Source of the DNA: Pleodorina starrii | Taxonomy: Eukaryota > Chlorophyta > Chlorophyceae > Chlamydomonadales > Volvocaceae | Length of the DNA: 64,000 nt | NCBI GenBank assembly: GCA_030267565.1 | Contig: BRXU01000016.1 | Span: 2,064,501-2,128,500, forward strand | Direction of reading: 5' to 3' | Part shown: positions 22,268 through 35,083 of the stretch, piece by piece | Position numbering within the stretch: the stretch's first letter is position 1 | How the letters are laid out: every line of letters begins with the position of its first letter | The notes under the pieces: generated by a model | Told to the model about the DNA's origin: nothing | What the model saw: the letters and a program-made list of their open reading frames with translations, nothing else | Databases searched by the model: none | Program-made: the position numbers and the translations under genes

Positions 22268-24069
22268 ACAAATGGTGCGTGTGAAGCGGACCGTCGCGTG
22301 CGTACGCGAGCGTTGCCCGGCGACGTTGATGACATGATGAGGTTACTAGGGCAGCTCGGTTGCGACGTGTTGCTCGGCATTGCTCGACATCGCGCCGTTA
22401 TCTGGACCGCCCATAGGGCGCCGCACGGGGTCTTAGTACCCAGCGTTAACGAGCAGCTGCCCGTGTAAGCGGCCGGGTCGCCGAACCCGTATGCGCTCTC
22501 ATTCGGCTGTGTGCCATTTATGCAGGGTCCTTGAACCCGACGGATTATGGGCTGCCGCAGTAGCGGAGCCGGATCGCCGTATCCGTGCATGCTCTCATTC
22601 GGCTCAATGCCGTTGCGTTATATCGTTGTGAGGCCTTCGAGCCCAGTCGCGTCTTGAGACATATGTAGCTGTGCTACTGAATACGATTATGGCCGGGCGC
22701 CACAAGTGGAGGCTATAAAGCATGTACTTGTCCTTCGTCGTGGGCATACGTAGCGGTACTATCAACTCGACTCAAGCCGATGCGGTTGAGGTGGCGATGA
22801 GGTGCTTCGCAAGCTCGGACATGCCCATTGTGGTCTCCAGCCGCACAGGCGACGTCCGGTATGCGATGCCGTACCACTGGCAGAACTGACGGCGACGTGA
22901 CCGCGACGTCCGATCTTCAGCGACACGACAGCATCTCGCTGTCTGCAGCTAGATGAGCCCTAATGGGCCCTATGCCCTAGACGCCCCAACCCAGAAGGTG
23001 CAGTCGTAGTGAACGGGCAGCTATAGGTATGCTGCCGTAATATTCCGTTTGCAGCCGCTGTGGTCGGTGCGTTTCGCTCCCTGTGCCGCTCAGGGACTTC
23101 GGGTCCGGAATCGTCGCCGGGGCAGCGCATGACGCAGTACGACGCATGCGTTCTTCCGTGAGGCGGCCAGCCTGTCCCACGCTGCGATGCGTCGTACGCG
23201 TCGTAAAGGGGCAGGCACACCTGTACTGCACGGAAGCAGCACAGCAGCGTGTGTGGGACGTTGTAACGCGTGCTGCGGTGTTAGCCAGGGAGCATGGCCG
23301 GTAAATGGTCGGTTCATGGCTGCAGCCGTGCTGGCTGACACTGCACTGTTGCCTGGCCCCAGCCTTACGGACAGCGTGTCATCGTGAGATCTTATTGGTT
23401 CCTTCGGGGCTTCGCAGCCCGCAGCGTAAAAAGTGAGATTCGGTGGGGTCACGTCACCCGTCCTCACGGCGGGTTGGTGGCGGACAAGTTGGTGTGGCTC
23501 ATGGCCACAACGGCGGCAAACGGAACACCAGCATCATGCTGATCCGAATCCTTTTAAGCGGATAGATGTAAGGCCGACTTTGCCGTGTCGGCTCTGCCCG
23601 CCCTCCCGCAGCCCCCTGGCGACACAAAACGTACGGGCTGACAGCTTGGGGCAAAAACAACCCAGGACGAACCATACGCGTGTTCCCGTGATCTTCTTAA
23701 TACAATCCTTCGAGTTTGGCCACGATAGCGCGTCTTACGTGTGCAGCTACCAAGTGTGGTCTGTGCCATCCTGCCATGACACTGATGCCAACGATTGCCC
23801 ACTACCAAGCAACTAAGTTTTAGGAAAGCTGATAATCAGAGCATCGATGCCGCGTAGGAATAACCGTACGAGAGAGCGAGCAAGCGACGACAGCTTCACA
23901 GCGACCATTGTCGACGGTTGTCGTTGCATCAGTACGACCCCGTACAGCGTAATATTTTGGGTCGGGCGCCATCACATGGGTAAGGACTGCATCGATACGT
24001 GGCTCGATAAGGGGTTGTTCATTATTGGCAGAAAACTGTACGTTAAGATCGCACAGCGACGTAAGCAAA
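22268..24069. other. Decayed mobile DNA and TIM23 upstream region
   Basis: It holds two diverged direct repeats (about 22470 and 22566) that share GCTCTCATTCGGCT, a short inverted pair around GTACGACGCAT (about 23137/23187), and the inverted Gag segment. An ORF at 23083-23304 (plus) is unassigned. The last 250 bp before 24070 should hold the TIM23 promoter and leader; no box is convincing. Confidence 0.4.
22800..22890 (-). repeat. Inverted copy of 21175-21262
   Basis: The minus strand repeats the coding segment QFCQWYGIAYRTSPVRLETT almost exactly, then reads on as MGMSELAKHLIATSTAS instead of joining the palindrome. This suggests the native continuation of the Gag-like protein. Confidence 0.85.
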
Positions 24070-25704
24070 ATGGGGCTCCTCGACCGCCTAAGCGGCCGTA
24101 AAGCTAGGGAAGAACCGCAAGTTCCCGAACCCACTGCACCAGCGCCGGAGCCAGTGCCGTCTTTGCCTTCTACGTCGCCCCACTCTGATGCATTGCGTGA
24201 TGTCAGCCCGAACAACACGCTTCTCGCATCGGCCACGATGACAGCGCCTCAGGGGAGGCTTTATAACCCGTATGAGGGATTGACGGCACAGGTTGGCCCC
24301 ACGAAGCACGTGTTCCGGCTTCCCGAAGGGCCCGAGTTTGTGTTTGAGGAGGAGGCATCCGTGCGGAGAAGAGACTGGACGCAGCACCTGCAGTTCTATT
24401 GCGGAGGAGGATATCTTGCGGGTGCGTCGCCGCCGAGTGACTGTTAAGGCCGTCTGTTGGTGTCGGCTCGTTGCGCTGATGGATGAGTGGCTGCAGGCGG
24501 CGTCGTGGGAGTCGCGTGCGGACTTTATAAATTCGCTGTCGACAAGCCAGAGATCGTCACAGACACGCTAAAGCTGAAGACAAATCGGCTGCTCAACACG
24601 ACAGGTGCGATCGGAGCAAGTGACTTATGTACGTGCGCAGTTATTGGCCGCGTTTCGAACCTGCGCACATAGAAAAGGTTACAAAGGCAGAGGCGCTCAT
24701 CGCGACGCGGGCTTGTTACCGGTGAAGGGCGACACCGACAAGGTCGACATCACATCTGCCCAACTGTCCTCTCATCAGCGCTGCCACGTTATGCGTGCAA
24801 GCAACAGTTGCAGTGGCTCCTATCTCCCAGTCCGAAGTTGCTAACCCATTCATCTTGCCTCCGGGTATTGTCTTTCTCCCCTTGCATCACCCCGCGTCAG
24901 GCTCCTTCGCCCGGCCCTTCAGTAACAGCTGCGGCATCCTGGGGTTGTACTTCTCGGGCTTCGAGAGCTTGTACGTGTACCAGTTGGAGCAGTACGGCCT
25001 TCCGGACAGCGTCAGCACGCTTCTCGCGGGTGGGTGCTGCGTGGTTCCCTTGCATCGGGATCTCTCCCCCCCCCGCGGAAGCCGATGCTGGATGCCAGGC
25101 TGCCGAACGACGCCTGTGACCGTGCATGAGGTTTCGTTACTTCGTTTCCCATCAACCTGTGCCGTGCGGGGAGATAATGGGCGAAGCCGTCCGTAGCTGC
25201 TGGCCTCGCGCCTCGCAAACGCAGGGATCCACATGGCCGGCCGGCCGGCCCCTTCGCTTTCGGTCACCCTGCCCCCACCACAACCCCCATCATCGCCCAC
25301 TCGTCCGACCAGTCCGTCCTGCTGGCACATGCCTCCAGTACCTCCCTCAGACAGCTCCTCCGACTTCATCGCAGGCGCCTTTATTGCCGACCTCTATGCC
25401 TCGCCTCGCGAATACCTCATATCTCATATCTCCAATATCTCCGGCCCGGGGGGCCCGGGGCCTCAAAGCCACCCGGACCGGCCCCGAACGAGCTGCTCGC
25501 CCGACGCCCAGGCGCCTGACACCCTGGCACCCTGCCTTCCTCATTCCCTCCCTCCCGGTCTCGATCCTGGCCTGTGCAGGCTTCACCAGCGGGGCGCTCT
25601 TCCGGCTGCCCCGGGGGCCACGGCAGGCTGTGGTGGCCGGCGCGGTGGGTGTGGCGGCGGCCGGCGGCATCACGGCCCTGCGTAAGGTCTTCCCGTCGCT
25701 CTAA
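24070..25704 (+). CDS. TIM23: Mitochondrial inner-membrane translocase subunit TIM23
   Basis: Channel subunit of the presequence translocase that imports proteins across the mitochondrial inner membrane. Exons 24070-24421, 24497-24604, 24901-25029, 25580-25704, all joining in phase 1, give 237 residues, normal for the family. The N-terminal inter-membrane part has RLYNPYEGL and PEFVFEEEASVRRRDW, conserved in plant and fungal Tim23. Four Gly/Ala-rich membrane segments follow: GGYLAGGVVGVACGLYKFAV, GILGLYFSGFESLYVY, SVSTLLAGGFTSGALFR and AVVAGAVGVAAAGGITA. The first ATG has a good context (AGCAAAATGG) and precedes the conserved part directly. It lies next to the mobile-element island but is intact. 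Confidence 0.92.
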
Positions 25705-28259
25705 GAGCGGCAGGAGAGAGCGTTACGCGGCCGCACGCGCACGGTCGCATCGCTTGCTCGTTGCGTCGCGTCGCGGCGCACGGACACCCAGCACAACCAC
25801 CAGCGACAGCACCGCGGAGCGAGATTGCAGCAGCAGCAGCGGTATCATCATCATCAGCAGCAGCAGCGGCCGGTGTGCCGGGCAGCAGCGCCGGCGCACC
25901 GTCGCAGCCGCCCCGGGGCGGCCATTGCTTGTGCGAGCGGCCGCCAGGATGGCGGCAGCGGCGACGCCGCGGGAGGCGGCTGCGGTGTGAGCAGCCGCGG
26001 GCGGCTGCAGTGGGCGCTGCGGAGGGGGCGGCGACGCGGGCTGGCAGCAGCAGCAGTGGGAGCAGCAGCAGTGGCGGCGGCAGTGGCAGCGGCCCCCCCC
26101 CCCTCCCTGCACGGAGCGACATGAGGCAGCAGCACAGGGCGAGAGGCGGGAGGTGGGCAAAACCGAACAGCCCATGTCGAGCCGTGAACGCGGCCGCAGG
26201 AGGTTCAGAGCGGAACGGAGCGGCGCCTGGGTGACGTACTTCGCCAGGTCAGGTCAGGTCAGGTCAGGTCAGGTTACAGGACAGCACGCTCACGCACCAG
26301 CGGCGGATGCGCGGATGGGATCTGCCGGTAGTAGGGGCGGATGTTTGGGGGTGCCCGCTGGCGTTTGTGGCAGCCCGCTGACGGTCAAATGAGCATCCAT
26401 CCATCCATCCAGAGGAATGTGGCAGCAGGGGTTTAGCGCGGGGGTTGGCAGGCAAGGCAAGGATGCGGTGCAACGGACAACGACAGGGTGGATCTGGCCG
26501 CAGGGGTATGGAGAGGGGGTGTGCCGCTGCTGCTGTGGCAGCGCCGGCGGTGGCCGGGGCTTGGGGACGGGTGGCGCTAGCCGCCCTCGGGGTGTGCGGC
26601 GCCTCGAATGAGGCTGAGGCTGAGGCTGAGGCGCACACAGGTGACGCGATGATGTGCTCCCTGGGTGTCCCCACACACCTACCTGGGGGGGGGGGTCGCA
26701 CACTGCTGCCACTGGTCGCCATCGGGGCAGGGCGGCGATGTTGTCGCAGCCAGCCGACAGGCGGGTCAGTTGGGGGCGTCTGCGTCTTGAGACGTTGGTG
26801 CGATGTAGCTCGATGTCACGGGATATGCGGCTTGTGTGACGCGGCGCGCCACGACGCATGCCGCAGCACTTGATGATATCACTCGCACGGAATTGCCGGG
26901 AGAGGACTGGGCCGATCAGGTCAGATCAGATCCGCGCCGTTCTGCTGCCCACTCGCTATCCCCGTCCCACGCCTTCGTGGCGGCGGCGCCTGCTGCCGAG
27001 GAGCGGACCGTCGCTGCCGCCGCCGCCGCCGCCGAAAGCACGTTGGTGGCGGTGCGGGGGATGTCCATTACTGTTTTGTCTTTTGCCACACGTGCGCGGC
27101 TTTCGTTCGGTCGGGTCTTTTGTTTGGTTGTCATTGGTTATGCAACGTTGGTTGTTTACTCCGTGCCCTTGTGTGTTTTGTGTATGTTTTACCCGCTTTG
27201 GTTGGATGCAGCTGGGCATTTGCTGTCTGGCACTGGCGGCCGCAATGCTGGCGGGAGCAGCGATAGGAGGCGAAGGCAATCGTTGTTTGGGAGCCGCGTG
27301 TGGCAGGGCCGGGCTGTGGGTTTAGGGGGGCCGCGACGGGGATGGGTCCGCGACGGGGGAAGAGGGCTCGCGCCGGGGGACTTGCTCGATGGAGCTGGCG
27401 GCTGAGGTCGCGCGATGCAGTGGGGGAGGCGGGATCCAGGGGTGGCCCCGGTAGGCGGCTGCGGGTATTGATGGCTGTGAAGAACAGGGTTCGCTCATCG
27501 CCGATGTTTTGTCAAGAGCCGGGGCTGACAGCAGGGGGTGCAGGTGCTGGGGATTGTGCACTTGGATTGCAGCGCCGCGGCCCCGTGGTGCTGAGCTAGT
27601 TTTGGGCCCGGATCCTCTTGCACCCAGGTACGGGCCCCGACACCGGCGCTTTCGGGTTCGGGGACGGGTAAGGGTATTGTTACGGGTAGGGCCTAGGCCG
27701 CCCTATCCTGAACTCTGCTGTTGCGCAGTCCGAGGCGGCACCGGCCTTGTGGGTTGGCAGACGGTGTACTGCGACTGCGACTGCAAGTGACGTGGTGGGA
27801 GGTGGAGGGGGGCAAGGCAGCGTTCGTGGTCGCTGCACGTGCGAGCGTTGGGACGGGCGGCATATGTGGCAGGCAGGTGCTACCCTTGTCTTGCACATGC
27901 ACAGGTGTGGACCCTAAGTGTGCGAGTGCGTGTGGAGGTAACGAGGTATGGAGTCGCGCCGCGCCGCGCCTTGCGCGGTGTGGCCGCTGCGTTTGTTTGG
28001 GGGTGGCTGGCTGCTTGTCGGGTGGCGCGTGTGTGCGGGTTTGGGAGGTGCGCGGAGCGAACTGGGGAGCGGAGGGGATTGGGATTGGGAGGACGAGGGG
28101 CACCCGCCTCGTCTCGCCTCGGCAGGTCTCGGTCGGCCGGCTGGCCGAGACTCGCGAAGCGCGCGGCTCGCAGAGAGGGCGGTGCCGTTCATGTGTCCTT
28201 TACGAAGCTTCAAGAAGCTTCACGAATGCCACGAACTCCACCACGCCGTGAGCCTCGCC
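25705..28259. other. G+C-rich stretch after TIM23, no gene supported
   Basis: The first part is probably TIM23 3' UTR with CAG-rich and poly-Ala-like simple sequence (25830-26100). A pentanucleotide (AGGTC)n run lies at 26247-26275. ORFs are long only because of base composition and show no motif or codon pattern. Confidence 0.5.
26247..26275. repeat. (AGGTC)n microsatellite
   Basis: About five tandem AGGTC units. Confidence 0.9.
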
Positions 28260-28574
28260 CCTTCGCGAATGGAGACACTCCCAAGTGGCCATTGCCACCA
28301 AGAGCCCCTGCGAACCGCTTGCAGCAGCAGACACGCGACTGAGCCAACGCATAGAGCCGGGTGTTGAGGTGCAAGGCGAAGAGGATGACCAGAGCAGCAG
28401 CCGCAGGCTGGGTGGGGTATCAGCGGCGCCCCTCTCCAACTATCTACAGACACCGCTCTGACAATTTCCACCAAGATCATCGGCAACAGCGAGCAGTTCC
28501 AGGATTATCATTTGCTCCACCAGCACGTGGAGGCCTTGCTCCGAATGCGAGGGTTGCACGACATGTTGAGTCTC
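28260..28574 (+). pseudogene. Short coding-like relic, unrecognised
   Basis: One plus frame reads EPGVEVQGEEDDQSSSRRLG up to SNYLQTPL and a stop near 28460. The overlapping frame from about 28438 reads STDTALTISTKIIGNSEQF, then HQHVEALLRMRGLHDMLSLG, and stops. Both look like protein, suggesting a frameshifted fragment. No family recognised; possibly a retrotransposon piece. Confidence 0.3.
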
Positions 28575-31110
28575 GGTTAGTCAGCATGTCAGTCAGTTGC
28601 ACGTCCCACGTCGATCCCAACAGGGGCTTTAAGATTCGGCCGGAACGGTTCGCACCAGCGTGTGTCAGATAAGAGCGGTACAGGGCACTGACGAAGTGTT
28701 TGTGCTTGGGTTCCGTAATGGCCAATGAAGAGCGCGTTTCGCTCGAAAGGTGCCCGTCGTCTATTCAGGCCATTGACCTATTGCGGAAATCTACAGACGC
28801 ATATATACATCATGTGATAGTTTGCGATAACGATTCTAACAGGTGACAGAAGCTTATAGAAGCCGTATAGGCGTTTCAGTATTGCGTTTACAGTACCGAT
28901 GGGGCACGGAATTTAATTGCCTGTTTGCACATGTTGTGTAAACGTGCTGGGCGGTGGTAATCCGTACGTTCTGTGCGTCCGGGCTGCTCAATGGCCGAGC
29001 ATCGCTCCGCGGGTTGAAGCGTCAACACCCTAAGAGTTGGTATTACGGCCGCCGGACGCGCTGTGGTATCTATAGTGTTATATAGACGGCAATTCAGTGG
29101 TGTATTAGTGGCATGGAGGCGATGCGAGGAAGTCCAAGTCAACTATAATGCCCCGCGGTATGAAGACATTTCGGGATTGGAGCTTTCGTGCGCTAATACG
29201 TCTTTTGAGTACAAAACTTATTATTGCGAATACGGTTGTCGCAGGCGAAAGGGCGACGAAAGCTGTCAGAAGGCCCTTCCCCGCATCACTGAAAGACAGA
29301 AGTTCGGGCCCGAACGTTTAGAGGGCCCTGTGCCCACTTAATGGCCGCTGCCGGACCCAGGCCTGCACCGTTTGTCGCCGGACTTTTTTCGTAATAATCC
29401 TTACTAGGTAAGGTGTGTACTATAAAACAAATTGTAAGGAATGCGGGTTCAATTTTAGCCAGGGTTTGAGTACAAACGTGACCGAGCCGTCCGCCAGGAC
29501 CACTGATCGTACCCCTACCGGAAAATGGTCATCTCCAGTCGCCAACTCATGCCAATAGCCCAGCGCCACACAACCTCGTCTTATGAACACACAATACGGT
29601 AGAATCGTGGCGAAGCGGGCGTGCAATTCACTAATGGAACGTAAATGGCGGTCATGGGAGTCCGTCCACACCCACGGCCACCCCTACCCCATGCTGAGCC
29701 TAAGGGTAAATGCCAACGCAAGCCCTTTCGCGTCCGAAAGCTCTGAGCGCCTCCCGCGCATACCAAAAGTAGCTGCTATGTGGGGAAAATCGTGTACAAT
29801 GGGCGCCGTCGCAAGAAAAGGACTCCTACGTGAACAGCGTCTCTTGGACTAAACGCCCTGCTCAGAGCCAAGAGCTGCGGCTGCACTTCAGGCCACGTAC
29901 GGCGCTTTGCTCGCACACCTTATGTTGGTTAGACCAGTACGACGGATGCGCATTGAGCCTAGGAGCCACGCACGCTTTGCAGGTTTAAAAAATTCGATAG
30001 AGAAAAGGAGTTAAGGCAGGTCAAGTGCCTGGGGGTGTGGAACGGTGTGCAGTTTGAGCCCGAACTTCTGTCTTTCAGTGATTGCACTGCGTCCTCGGGC
30101 GTCGAACGGCTCACAACCGAAGCATCGCGCGGCTTCAACAGTATTAAGCATAGAGGTTGCCTTTTATGTAACGCAGACGGTCTACTCGCAAAGGAACTTA
30201 GCATGCCGCCCGGCTTCAGGCTGCTTCGGGCAAGTGGCGTAAGAGCGATGTTCGTGTTGTGAAATGGTTTGTTCGGCCCTTGCAACGCCAAGGTTTTAAT
30301 GGTTCCTCCCTCCGGCTTCACCAGTATTCACCGCTCATACCTGTAACGGCTCATTCGGAGCAAATCGAACAACTTGATGCAGTACGGCAGGATATGAGAC
30401 GGGACACTCTTACGGGTGGGTACGATGCGGCAAAGCGGCAGCGGCACGGCTCCTGCTGCTGCTGCCCGCCACCCCTTCGTCCCTCCTTCCCCCGGGTCCG
30501 TGTCAACGCCGAAACCCGCTCCGAGAGCACCTTATGGGGTATTTCCTTGATGCTTTTAGCTGCGGGGCACACTGCTCTGCGGTCCACACGGGGGCCCTCA
30601 CCTCGGCAGTTGCAACACCTGTCGCAGAGCTTCATCTTTATCTGCAGAGAATCTGCATCTTGTCCGTCATGGCGCGCGAGAGGAGTGGACACATCGGGCA
30701 GCGGCTTCCGGGAGGGAGGCTCTGCGGGAGAGGGGGGGGCCGGCAGCGGCTCGTGCACGCGTGCTTGTGCTTCTCGCCCACCTGCCCTGCACAGACCTTC
30801 GCACCCGGGGGGGGGGGTCAAATGTCTGTGCAGGCGGGCGGGCGGGCGGCAGGTAAGGCACCTGCCCTTAAAAGGGGATACCCAGCAGGGGGTTACTGCG
30901 GTTCGACTAGCGATGCTTACAGGAGTAGTAACAGGTGATGCGGTTTGACGTACAGTTGCGGCGGTCAACGGATGCGACACATGGGAGTCGCGGCCTGCAC
31001 GCACGTGCACATGACCTCAACCCGACGGTGAGCACGACGGCGGCAGCGGCGTCGCGCAACCTCACGCACCCGGCAACCAACCAAGAAAGTGTACATATGC
31101 TTGAGCCCAC
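28575..31110. other. Lower-G+C intergenic stretch with an inverted repeat
   Basis: From about 28700 to 30300 the base composition is close to even, unlike the flanks. An ORF at 29063-29341 (plus) and one at 29959-30321 (minus) are unassigned. At about 30640-30600 the minus strand reads LQIKMKLCDRCCNCR up to a GTGAGG donor, which might be an exon, but no partner exons were found. Confidence 0.35.
29286..30082. repeat. 25-bp inverted repeat pair 0.8 kb apart
   Basis: 29286-29310 (ATCACTGAAAGACAGAAGTT followed by CGGGC) recurs as its reverse complement at 30058-30082. The lengths fit terminal inverted repeats of a small DNA element, but no target-site duplication is obvious. Confidence 0.6.
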
Positions 31111-31112
31111 GT

Positions 31113-31159
31113 GTTGCTTAGTACCGTATTCGTACTGTTGCTTAGTACCGTATTCGTAC
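31113..31159. repeat. 24-bp tandem duplication
   Basis: Two copies of GTTGCTTAGTACCGTATTCG plus TAC(T), starting at 31113 and 31137. Confidence 0.9.
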
Positions 31160-34100
31160 ATAATACATGGGAGCCAGACACGCACACGCTTCACTCATGA
31201 GGCGAGATGATGCTGATTATGATGACGATGAATATGTGAATGGTGATGGTGATGAGAGCCCACAAAACACGCCATCTCTCTCTTTTGAAGGTCTTCGAGT
31301 TCTACTCGAACAATGCATCGTTCATCTGGGTTCACATCGGGCTACCGGCATCCTTCGCATCCCAGCAATCCGCGTCGCACCGCCGCTGCGGCGTCGGGCC
31401 CGGCCGGCCCGGGCGCCTGCAGAGCCGCGAACGATGCGATGCAGCGCGTCGTGTCGTTGGAAAAGACACAGTTGTGATGGTTGCCCAGATCACACTCCCA
31501 CGCCCCCTTCCGCCACCAGTGTTCAGCAGCAATGTCCACCACATTTGCATCGACCACCGGACACACCCAGTTACGGCCCCGGCCCACTCCCCTGCCGTGC
31601 TGGCCACACAACCGCCCGCGCCCACTCTTCATTCCGCATTCCCGCTCCGCCCCCACAACACAACACCTCCGCCGCCACCGCCATCGCAGCCCCTCGCCAT
31701 CCGGCTCATTCGGCCCCCTGGGGGGAGTCTTCGTGCTCCATACTTCCGCATCGTTCACACACGCATGCGGTGTCCCAAGTCCCAAGTCACGAGGGGCGGG
31801 GCCCGACACCCTCAACAGCAAAAGCCCCGACTTACGCGGCGACTCCGATACCTCCGGTGCACCTCCTCCAGATCTTTGCAGTCAAATATGTATTAATATA
31901 GGATAATACCATAATAGTGTAATATCAAGCAGCGGGGGCGGACGCGCACGCGCGCGCGGCAAGGCAGGCGGGCGGGCCTCCGGGCGTCCCAGCCTCCCAG
32001 CCTCCACCCATCCGCGGTCCCTCACACCCTCAGTCCGCGGGTGGGAGCACCGCTCGCCCGGCAGGCCGCGACACGATCGCGAGACGCGCCGCGCCGCGCC
32101 GCCCCGCTCCGCAGTGGCCCCAGAAAAAAGGCGAACCCCCCGCCATCAAAAAAGACTTGCCGGGGCCTCGGACGCCAGTCTATGTTACTGGGCCAACCAC
32201 ATCGGCTCACGCCCGCACAGGCCCGCACATCCCATCACATCTCAGCTTGCAAACCCGCTCGCCCGCCCACCCGAAAGATCACAATGCGGGCTCATCCAAA
32301 GATCCAGTCAGGATCGTCCAGTCAGGCGCACACAGCCTGAAAGGCAGGGCAGGGCAGGGACGCAGGGCACCCCTCACGAACGCTGCAAGCGCCGCCCGGC
32401 AACACCGCAACGCGCGGCTTGGCGGTCCAGAGCGCGCCATGCGCCATGGACCATCAACCAGCCAGCCGGTTTCCGCACACGCACTTCAAGCCAATGGGGG
32501 GAAGCCAAGAGCTCGCACGCGGTCCCACCGCCCCCTTCCGTCTCCGTTCTTTCGCTGCGGTGGCTACGGTACTTTCTTGGCCCCATTACGAACGCGGTGC
32601 TGTGTCCGGTCTCCGATGTCGTGTGTGAAGTGTGAAGACGCCGTTCCGGTGTCTCCTCACTCTCCTGTCTCCTTTCCTCTCCGCCGCTCGGCCTCTCCGC
32701 CCGCGCGAAAAAAGCCTGTTCGGCCGACCCACATGAGTTCGGCTGCGGCGAAGAAGGCAAAAAGGGTCCCCGCAGGCGCGCTGCAAAAATGGCGAGGCCG
32801 GCACCACCATCCGATTCCAGGATCCAACATAAAACTCCTTCTGGATCCACGATTTGAACCACAGCGTCCGAAGGGCCCGCCCCCCAACAACACCTCTCCG
32901 TCAAGTCATCAACGCATCAACATCACCGCATGCGGCCATAGTCCATGAGGCTGTGCCACACACACACACACTCACAAAATGGCACAATCAGCCGAGCCCT
33001 TGACTCCCAAAAAACGAGGAAAGATGAGAGCCCTTTGCCGAGGAACTCTCCGCCTCTTAATACTGCTGTAGTGACAGGCGACAGGAAAAAAAATCCTTTT
33101 CGAGAAACAAGGATCGCCGAAAAACGGGACAAAGTTCATCGCTTTCCCAGCCGCTTACATCATCACCAAATGCCAACCGCCCCATCTAGTAGAGACGCAG
33201 CGCTCGCGCCGGCCCAAATGGCTATGCTTCGCACTGCTAGCATGCAGCAGCACCACCACCACCTCCTCCGCCATTCATCCCCACCATTCATTCCCACCCG
33301 CACAGCAGTCATCGCGCCATTGCCCGCCTTCCTCCGCTCCTTAGCCGCCGCGCACGCTCGCGCGGCGAGCCGGGCTTTCCTCTTTCCCCAAGAATCGCCC
33401 CTGCCAGTCCCCCGCTCCCCCCCAGACCGACCGACCGACCGCGCCCCGTCCGTTCGTCAACGTCACCTCCGTTCCACCGCTGCAGTCTCATCTTTTTATT
33501 TTATCTCCATACCTGCCCGCGCTCCCGTCTGCGCGCCCCAGTACCGCAGGCGTGTGCATGCCCTGCCGCCCGCCGTACCCCACGACACCCCACCGACCCC
33601 CTCTCTCTACACACAGATTGCCCCAACCAGGCGACAGCAGCAGCAGGGTCGGTCAAAGGTTAGTGCAAGAAAGTGCCTCTCGGCCCGAATCCCAAACTCA
33701 CCGCCGCCCCCCTCCCCCGGCCCCCCTTCACTGCGAAGCGCTCCGGAACCCATTTTGGGCCGAGTGACGACGACGACGACTGAGGGTGTCGACAGGAAAT
33801 CGCGCCCAAACGAAATCAGCGCCGCTGCGTGCCTGTGCTGCCTGCGATGCACCCACCACCCCACCGCACCACCCCACCACCACATCGCACCACCCGACCT
33901 CACATCACAGATCATTCTTGCCCTCCAACCGCAACAGCAACTGCAACGGCAAGCGTAACGGCAACCGCAACGGAAACCGTAACGACATGACACGGGAACG
34001 CAACGCAACGCAACGCCGCCTCACCCGAGCCTCATACACCACAAACCGAGCCTTTATTAAGGCGCACCCCTAATGCAAACGCACTGAGGCGCGACCGGCG

Positions 34101-34263
34101 GCGGCGGCGCAGCAGTGCACACGCTGAGCACAACCACCAACAGCACCATCATCACCAACAGCAACGACCACAACGACCACAACGACGCGGCTCCCGGAAG
34201 CTCCAGAAGCAGAGAAGAGCAAAAGCAAAGCAAAGCAAAGCATCACAACTTCGGGTGGTGCGA

Positions 34264-34324
<61 letters not shown>

Positions 34325-35083
34325 CTGCTGCAGCAACAGCAGCAAAATGCACCAACGGCACAAACAGATGTGGGGGCCGCCACGCAACACGCAGGAGGAC
34401 GACCGGGGCCGGAGCAGCGCAAACCCTCGAAAAGGAGGTTTGCCCGGGCCCTGGGCCTCGGCCAATCCCCGGAATGAAATTTATTGAAATCTCGTCGGGC
34501 GGTCCAGGGAGGGAGGGAGGGAGGGGAGTTTCGTAACAGCGCCGACACAGCAGCAGCAGGCGAAGTCGCGACGTGCTGGTCCCTCCCCCTTCCCACCTTG
34601 CCTCCAAACGCGACCCCCCATACACTCCCACAAACCTTCCCTCCTTCCTTCCTTCCTTCCGGCGCGCCGCGAGCAGCAATACGCCACTCGGCGCGCACCG
34701 AACCGCACCGCACCGAACCCTACCCCAAAACGCAGAGCGACGAAACGACCGAGTGTACACACTGGTCCCTCCCCATTCCCCGCAACGTACAGCAAGAGCA
34801 AGACGGCAACAGTGAGGGACTCAGGGACATGGACACGTGCACACACACATACACGCACACACACATACACGCACATACATACACTCCGACCAGGTTGGCC
34901 CAATAACACAGCACACGCGGAGACCTGCCTTTCAATTGTCTGTTTTGCATAGCGGGCCCTCGTGTCCCTCCGATCAGCTGATCTGATCTGAATGTAACGA
35001 CATTCGCACTGCGCGAGATGCAGGCATGCAGCTACCCTTCCCCTCCCGAGGTGCAGTGTGCACAGCTGGCGGCACCGTCACCT
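31160..35083. other. Gene-poor stretch upstream of the LRR-DUF506 3' end
   Basis: Mostly C-rich sequence with no supported gene. A minus-strand ORF (31821-31342) contains WVCPVVDANVVDIAAEHWW and ECDLGNHHNCVFSNDTTRC, which reads like a real Cys-containing segment but has no recognised family or partner exons. The (CAG)n array is listed separately. The end of this stretch should contain the 3' UTR of the downstream minus-strand gene. Confidence 0.4.
34267..34320. repeat. (CAG)18 trinucleotide repeat
   Basis: Perfect CAG/CTG array of 54 bp. It is not inside a gene I can support; translation gives poly-Gln or poly-Ala ORFs by default. Confidence 0.95.

Noticed and set aside
32840..32875. B-box-like GGTTCAAATCG on the minus strand near 32856
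   Set aside because: No A box at tRNA spacing and no cloverleaf; chance match.
34152..34760. ORFs with poly-Gln or poly-Ala across the (CAG)18 array
   Set aside because: Open only because of the repeat; no splice-consistent gene could be built around it.
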